Positions 22,219-64,000 of a DNA stretch of 64,000 nt are shown piece by piece. Below the pieces are notes generated by a model, which saw only the letters and a program-made list of their open reading frames with translations, was not told the DNA's origin and did no database searches. The first letter of the stretch is position 1. Each line of letters starts with the position of its first letter. Made by a program: the position numbers and the translations under genes. Origin of the DNA: Portunus trituberculatus (taxonomy: Eukaryota; Arthropoda; Malacostraca; Decapoda; Portunidae); the NCBI RefSeq assembly GCF_017591435.1, contig NC_059281.1, forward strand, positions 16,193,402 through 16,257,401. The letters are read 5' to 3'.

Positions 22219-22479
22219 TTTTATCTTCACTCTTCTTTATTTGCCTTAATACTTATGGATACGTTTCACGACTCAAGTTATAATCAGCCATTAGCGAACG
22301 AAAATATGATAACCTTTACACACCCACACATACACGAATGAATGAATAAATAAAAAGAACGAGACATCACAGCCACGTCACACCAGAAAACCAGAAACTG
22401 ATAGCGAACATTTAAGAAACAATAGGGAAACACTTGAGAAACTTTAAAGAAACGTTTAGCAAAGCTTGGAAACGCACTC

Positions 22480-22965
22480 AACCACTCAACCAGTCATTTG
22501 TCTATCCACTCATCTATCAATTCACCCATTCATCTATCAAATTATCCACTTATCCATTCACCCATATACCCATCCATCCATTCATCTACTCAAAATATAT
22601 ATTAATCTGTCCACTCGTTCATCCATCCATCAATCCACTCACTCATCCATTCAATTACTCATCAATTTATCCATTAATTTGTCCACCCATCTATCCACTT
22701 CTCCATCTCTATACTCCTCCATCCCTTCATTTACTCATCCACTTGCCCATTAACTACTCACTCATCCATCTATCCACTTATTCATTTATCCATGTACTCA
22801 TCCACCTACCTATTCATGTATCCACTCATCCACCCATACATTCATTTACTCATTCATCCATTCATCTACTCATCCATTTATTCATCAATCCAATTATATT
22901 ATATATTATATATCCATAAATTCATCCAATAATTTATCCATTAATCTATCCACTCATTCACTCAT
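22480..22965. repeat. Degenerate ATCC/ATTC tetranucleotide array
   Basis: About 490 bp of variants of catccattcatctatc and ccactcatccat. Open frames over it (22434-22919) encode only Ser/His/Ile/Tyr-rich repeats and are not genes. Confidence 0.92.
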
Positions 22966-23397
22966 GCAGGAAAACTTTCTCAAATGTCTCCAAACAATGA
23001 GTAACATTTTCAATGACAATATGCCAAATACGTAATCTTGTTATCCTTATCTCTTTCTTCTATGGACCAAACCAATCTTACGAAATGCCTTGTGTAGGTC
23101 AGATGGCTCATTATTGCCTTTGGATCTTTTTTTTATTTGTTACTCTCTCTCTCTCTCTCTCTCTTCAGTGGCTAATCATTTTTACTGTTCACCTTCCTTT
23201 AGCTTTATTGTAACATTATAAATCCCATAAATTATTTGACAAGAAAAGTACCAGGGCGTTACTCTCATACTATCACCCTCTACTCCAAGTACTAAGTGAC
23301 TGATCTCTTTCTGTCTGAGTTTGTAGGTAAAATGACTTCAGTACTTCTCAGATGTTGCTGATATCAAAAACTTAACATTTTGTACATTTGTGATATT

Positions 23398-23405
<8 letters not shown>

Positions 23406-23461
<56 letters not shown>
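23406..23461. repeat. (GA)n microsatellite
   Basis: A 56-bp GA run downstream of copy B's stop codon. A short CT run follows at 23510-23524. Confidence 0.97.
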
Positions 23462-23463
<2 letters not shown>

Positions 23464-23644
23464 CATCTTTCCCTTAAGGTTGTTAAACAAATCATAATAA
23501 TGATGATTCTCTCTCTCTCTCTCTTGAACACCTACTACTACTATATCTTCCTGGATACCCAAAACAACCACAACAACACACCCCAAGTTCGTCTAATTAC
23601 AACTTCCTGCCACATGTATGAAGAAGTCAAGTAAGATCCTGCAG

Positions 23645-30251
<6,607 letters not shown>

Positions 30252-30499
30252 CCTATTGTCTAGACCTTTTTGAATACTAGCGACATAGGGCAATTCCTAT
30301 CTGAGATGCCCTCACCTCAAAGAAAGAGCACAGACTCCTGCAGAATAATCAGTTTGAGTAAACCTTGAATTTACTTTCAATCCATGACTTCTGACGAGCT
30401 TACTACTGAAAGATACAACTATAGCCTGCACTGTGTCTCTCTTAATAATCACAGAGTTAATGTGCAATACACGATGAAATTAAGCTGAGGTATCATTTC

Positions 30500-30790
30500 A
30501 GCTATGTAATAAAAATACATTAAATGCTTACTTGTCCTCACGTTGGCCTCTCCTTCGGACAAGTAACAAGTAAGTTTACTCTCCGATGCAGCGTTGCCAC
30601 GTGGAAACTAAACCCACGTGACACTGACAGTCTCACTTTCCTCTTATCAGCTGTTCGTATTTATTATTATCATTATTATTTTTATTATTATTATTATCAT
30701 TATCATTATTATTATTATTATCAAGCGTCCCGCGCGCTCGTCTCGATTCCCGGCTCCCCCTTCGCAGCTCCTCCACCCAGCTGATTTAGT
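30500..30790 (-). promoter_or_regulatory. Possible 5' UTR exon and promoter region of copy B
   Basis: On minus a donor-like GAGGACAA|GTAAGC ends at 30532. Further upstream is a small CpG-rich patch (30722-30775, cccgcgcgctcgtctcg) next to an ATT repeat (30659-30721). By analogy with copy A this may be the start of transcription. The acceptor before the ATG is not clear, so this is weak. Confidence 0.35.
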
Positions 30791-30819
30791 ATGGTAACAA
30801 AAGGGAATAGGAGGAAATG

Positions 30820-31255
30820 GTGATTGATTGATTGATTGATACATTTATTGTTGCATTAATAATGAAATACAACAAAGGCGGAGGATAGACCTTGCCACCC
30901 ACTTCCTGGGCAAAGACTTAAGGTTAAAGTATCAAAAATATATAAATAGAAAGTATACATAACAAGAATACAAGTACTTAAACAAATAAATACAGATATT
31001 GCACACCTTATTCCATAAGCATCCTACAGTCTGGGAGCAAACTGAGGATATTCCTGAGTATATCCCTGAGAGTGGTTGAGTCTGGTAGATGGTCAATGAG
31101 GCTATACAAGTCATATTGACCTTGTGGCCTAAATTTAGCAATGAGAGGACATTCCATGATATAGTGACGCAGAGTGTTCCTTGGTGCAGCACACAGCAAA
31201 CAGGGCAATTCAATTTTCAAACGGTACAAGTCGAGCAACTGCGGTATACTAACTC
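30820..31255 (-). mobile_element. LINE 3' end with zinc-finger C-terminus and ATCA tail
   Basis: The minus frame 31238-31008 ends a LINE polyprotein: LPCLLCAAPRNTLRHYIMEC is the Cys-Cys-His-Cys finger found at the C-terminus of many non-LTR ORF2 proteins, followed by STTLRDILRNIL. The element's 3' end is a short ATCA repeat (30822-30840). The finger spacing is intact in this truncated piece. It is unrelated to the AC-tailed LINE. Confidence 0.75.
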
Positions 31256-31259
31256 GATC

Positions 31260-32500
31260 GTCTCAGGAAACCTATATTTCTTTCCCTCTCCCCTCCACCA
31301 CCCTTAAAAAAAAAAAAAAAAAAAATCATGGCCCCTGATTGATGATGCAATTTCCGTCGCAAATTAATGTTTCAAGTTATGTATATTTACATGTGTACAT
31401 GATCAGCTGGTCCAGCCATATACGTGTACCCTAAAAGACAGCTTTCCACCTCTCACCCGTCCATCAAAGTTGAAAAAACACTATTATCTATTTTTTTTTT
31501 TCTTGTATGATTTTACCATTTAAATCTTCGTGGCATCGTATGCCATGACTATTAGGGTCTTTTAACGTCATCTATATGTTAGACAGCCTCGAAACATGGA
31601 CATACGACGGAAAATAAGGAGTGTACGTAATTCGGGCGTTCCTATGTATTTTGCAATGGGTGGCTGATAAGTTTTGGGTGTAATGAGGGTAGTGGTATCA
31701 GCGGACTAATAGTGCATCGACTTTGTGACATCATGACACCTTCCATTAATTAGTCGACCTCCTTGGGATAAACCATTTAACATAACAAGTTCGGGTTTTC
31801 TGTAATCTTCAGACTTGATTTTTCATTCATTCCTTTTCTCCATTCCATTCCGGTTTTCACTTTTCTATAGAGGATGAATACAACTTTATTTAGTGTACTA
31901 CTTTACTGAAGTACAACTTTATTTGATGTTCTACTTTAGTACATTCGAAAGCATGACACAACAATCATGATTCATGAAAATATTAGCTTCGACTATGTTG
32001 TCTAGTGAATTTTTTTTCCGAACGTCAAAACTTTTATGTCTCGAGAAAATCTCATAAATCGAACGATTGTTTAGACCAAGGAGGTTATATTGATGAAGAT
32101 GCCACGCGCCTATCCCGCTGTACTAAAAAAAAGTCAGTGGGCGGAGCTTATGATTGTAACTTACACCCAAAACATTGCCCTCTCCCTGTGTTTGCAATGG
32201 GAAATTGCCGCTTTCTTTTTCATTGCTAGAAGAAAACTAAGAAGGAACTGATGGTGTAACTTATGTCAACCACATTATAGTTTCCTGAATATGTCATGTA
32301 GACCTGTTATTAACGGTGTTAGTCCAAAATAGCTGCAATATTGAAAGAAATGCAGCAATACGTTTCCGGGAGAAATTATGGAAAAAAGATTACTTTTTCA
32401 TGTTTAATGCATGACAAGGAACAAATAGTGAAGTAAAATTTCAGTGAGTGATGCTTTTCCACCGCTCAGTGACATGAAATCACACATCATTCTAAATAAA
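31260..32500. other. Intergenic, no gene recognised
   Basis: Poly(A) near 31307-31324. A 13-bp inverted repeat (gttttgggtgtaa at 31671-31683 and its complement at 32161-32173) brackets about 500 bp, and might be a small MITE. No coding motif. Confidence 0.45.
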
Positions 32501-32540
<40 letters not shown>

Positions 32541-32550
32541 TACTGGAAAA

Positions 32551-33171
32551 AGATGCCAGCGAGGACGTACATGGTGGAAGAGGTGAAGACGGCGCCTGGC
32601 TTCCAAGGACCGCGTGACGTTGCTGCTTCGGGCCAACCCCGACGGGGACTGCAGGCTGAAGCCAGTCACTTTTGCCAAAGATCTCGGCCTGGCAGAGGTG
32701 AAAGAAGAGGACATTGAACAGTTGCTCTTGTCACACAGGCAAGAGTTGACCAATGAGGACCTGCTGGATATAGAAGCGGAGAACAAGAGAGAACAAGAGG
32801 AGGCAGCAGCAGCAGTGGCGGCAACAGACAAGAATGAAGGACTGGCCATGACAGTCAAGAGGCTCAATGAAGCACTTGGAAAAATAAAAGGTCTTGTCAT
32901 GCTAGAGGAAATGGACCCCAATGTGGAGCGGAGCAGCACAACGACAAGAAGAGCCATGGACGCACTCTTCTGCAACACAGTGATGCAAAAAGAATTTTCC
33001 AAGGAAAAGCGCCAGACCACTATGCTGCAGTTTTTCAAGAAAACACCAGTGGAAGATGTATTACCAGAAGAGGATGTGGACGACCCCGTAAAAGCGGTGG
33101 AAGCAGAGGAAGCACAGGTGGATGATGACGTCCTTGACTCGGAGGTGGACAGCGGCGGCGAGTGCTTGTGA
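32551..33171 (+). pseudogene. Tigger/pogo transposase, internally deleted and frameshifted
   Basis: From 32551 the frame reads MPARTYMVEEVKTAPGF, the start of the Tigger DDE domain. A small deletion near 32600 shifts the frame, and the text continues SKDRVTLLLRANPDGDCRLK. It then jumps directly to the C-terminal region (FAKDLGLAEVKEEDIEQLLL, SHRQELTNEDLLDIEA), which normally follows several hundred residues later. The catalytic core is therefore deleted. The frame stays open to the stop at 33171, with a Glu/Asp-rich tail. A (GA)n run (32504-32536) lies just upstream. Confidence 0.8.
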
Positions 33172-33588
33172 GGAGTGAAGACATTGGCGTCCTGCGTTTA
33201 TTTTTTTTTACTAATGTTACTTTTATACTGTGGGGTTATTTTTGATAAGTGGATTTTTTATAAAGTGGAAAAACTCAGAGGAAGATGGTGACTGACTGGT
33301 GTGAGTGGTGAAGGCAGTGACGCAGTGAGTGTTGTTTACGTATTCTGTTTTGTTGTTTTCTATTATTTCTTGCTTTTCCCTTTACTTTAAATACACTTCT
33401 AGTAATTAGAATGGTAAATAATAAAAAAAACGTTAATTTAGCCAAATAGAGTATTTTGTACGATTTTTTTGGACCACATTCCGCATCCCCATTATCTATT
33501 GTTTCATATGAGAATTATGTTTGTTTTACGCGAATTTTGAAATACGCGATGCCTCTTGGAACGCATCTATCGTGTAAATCGAGTTACC

Positions 33589-33592
<4 letters not shown>
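33172..33592 (+). mobile_element. 3' part and right end of the Tigger derivative
   Basis: Non-coding 3' region ending with acgcgaattttgaaatacgc, then ggaacgcatct and gtaaatcgagttacctg, which resembles a Tigger right terminal repeat. The matching left end was not identified upstream of 32551. Confidence 0.6.

Positions 33593-33601
<9 letters not shown>

Positions 33602-33663
<62 letters not shown>
33602..33663. repeat. (TA)n microsatellite after a short TG run
   Basis: TG (33590-33600) then TA. It starts at the Tigger right end. Confidence 0.97.
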
Positions 33664-63149
<29,486 letters not shown>

Positions 63150-63179
63150 CTGTAGGCGGCGCGAAGGAAAGGTGGTCAC

Positions 63180-63740
63180 GTATGGTGTAGGTGGTTCTAA
63201 AAGGTGTTTATCTACTGATACTCGTACTGCAGAAGGTGATGGCGAGGAAATTGGTTAGGTTAGGTTAGTTAAGGATAGTTCAGTTAATGTTATGATGGTT
63301 CTTAATTGAATGGGTGGTGTTGAAGTCCTTCCTAACGTTACTCCAGCAGAAAGCGATGACAAAGGGAAGATCGGGTGAGGTAAAGTTAAGTATATGTTTG
63401 GTTATGTTAGTTTACGTGCTTCTAAATTATAGGTATGGAGTTGAAGCTTTATCTATTGCTACTACTTTTGCAGACCACGAAGACGAAGGAAAGGTCAGGT
63501 AAGTTAGGTACGTGCTGTGTCATGTTACGTGGTTCTTAATTAAAGGTGTGAAGGTGAAGGTTTCTTTACTGCAACTCAGGTTCTGTTAATTAAAGACATG
63601 TCATTTTATGTTAGGTAAGGTTGTGTTATGCTTGTTGGTTTGTAATTAAAGGTGTGGTGACGGGAGATCTCTGCCATCGCTACCTAGGTAAGGTTAGACA
63701 AAAGTACGTTATGATGACCTGTACTTAGTTAAAAGGCTCT
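63180..63740. repeat. Diverged tandem repeat with TTAGG motifs
   Basis: About five diverged copies of a roughly 110-150 bp unit. Each has a variant of ggttcttaattaaaggtgtg, then ttgaag/gtgaagg, a ctactactt-like middle, a gcagaaagcgatgac-like part and (a)ggtaagttagg. One copy contains GGTTAGGTTAGG (63255-63270). It lies in the intron just upstream of the first visible SGSM exon. Confidence 0.7.
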
Positions 63741-63764
63741 TGATTGTGGTGTGTGTGTATGTGA

Positions 63765-63767
<3 letters not shown>

Positions 63768-63842
<75 letters not shown>
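63768..63842. repeat. (GT)n microsatellite
   Basis: 75-bp GT run. The remaining sequence to 64000 shows no exon. Confidence 0.97.
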
Positions 63843-63844
<2 letters not shown>

Positions 63845-64000
63845 TGAGTGTGGTGAGATAAGGTGAGGTGAAACAGGTGAAGACTAATTAATCTAGTCTT
63901 TGAGGTGCACAAGTGTGGCAAGGACAGCCAGGGTCAACCCAAATCCACCTTTACCATGCATAGTGTAATATAACATCAAGGCTCAGTGGCAAGGAGGTGT

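Noticed and set aside
22434..22919. 161-codon frame rich in Ser, His, Ile and Pro
   Set aside because: Follows a tetranucleotide array with no conserved motif.
22480..22965. CRISPR-like array
   Set aside because: No constant repeat with unique spacers. It is a drifting tetranucleotide array in animal DNA.
63250..63275. Chromosome end or true telomere array
   Set aside because: Only two or three TTAGG units inside a longer diverged repeat, within a gene intron.

Overview
This window is animal nuclear DNA. Coding sequence is split into short exons with GT/AG introns, there are long AT, AG/CT and AC/GT microsatellites, and several retrotransposon and DNA-transposon remnants. A decapod crustacean, probably a crab, fits best. 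That is an inference from the microsatellite density and from my recollection of the jockey-like and tRNA-SINE families, not from a database search. Almost all long reading frames are microsatellite artefacts. The real genes were found by joining short exons with matching splice phase.

Layout. (1) 1-9.9 kb is mostly repeats: a broken DIRS-type retroelement (421-1914), a lone BolA3 exon on + (2125-2213), an internally deleted jockey-like LINE (about 2760-4560), a second LINE scrap (4741-5085), a GATA-type degenerate array (5098-5915) and a complete, deleted Tigger/pogo transposon with both ends (5919-6756). (2) 9.9-30.3 kb holds two serine racemase / serine-threonine dehydratase-like genes in tandem, both on the minus strand. 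Copy A is 9911-19835 and copy B is 23645-30251. Seven intron positions and phases agree, and the six internal exon lengths are identical. Copy B has two alternative versions of exon 6. Intron 1 of copy A contains a 2.74-kb (AT)n tract. (3) 30.3-39.0 kb is intergenic, with a LINE 3' end, a second Tigger derivative, microsatellites and probably the 3' UTR of the next gene. (4) 39.1-63.1 kb holds 22 exons of a small G protein signalling modulator (SGSM: RUN domain plus TBC RabGAP domain) on the minus strand. The N-terminus lies beyond the right edge. Its introns carry most of the remaining microsatellites, a tRNA-derived SINE and a diverged tandem repeat.

How the genes relate. The two racemase/dehydratase copies are pyridoxal-phosphate enzymes of D-/L-serine metabolism. 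SGSM is a Rab GTPase-activating protein of membrane traffic. BolA3 belongs to mitochondrial iron-sulphur cluster assembly. Nothing suggests an operon-like or joint system. The most notable points are the candidate mutually exclusive exons in the tandem enzyme pair, their unusual active-site residues, microsatellites that start at splice donors or at LINE/SINE tails, and the giant AT tract.
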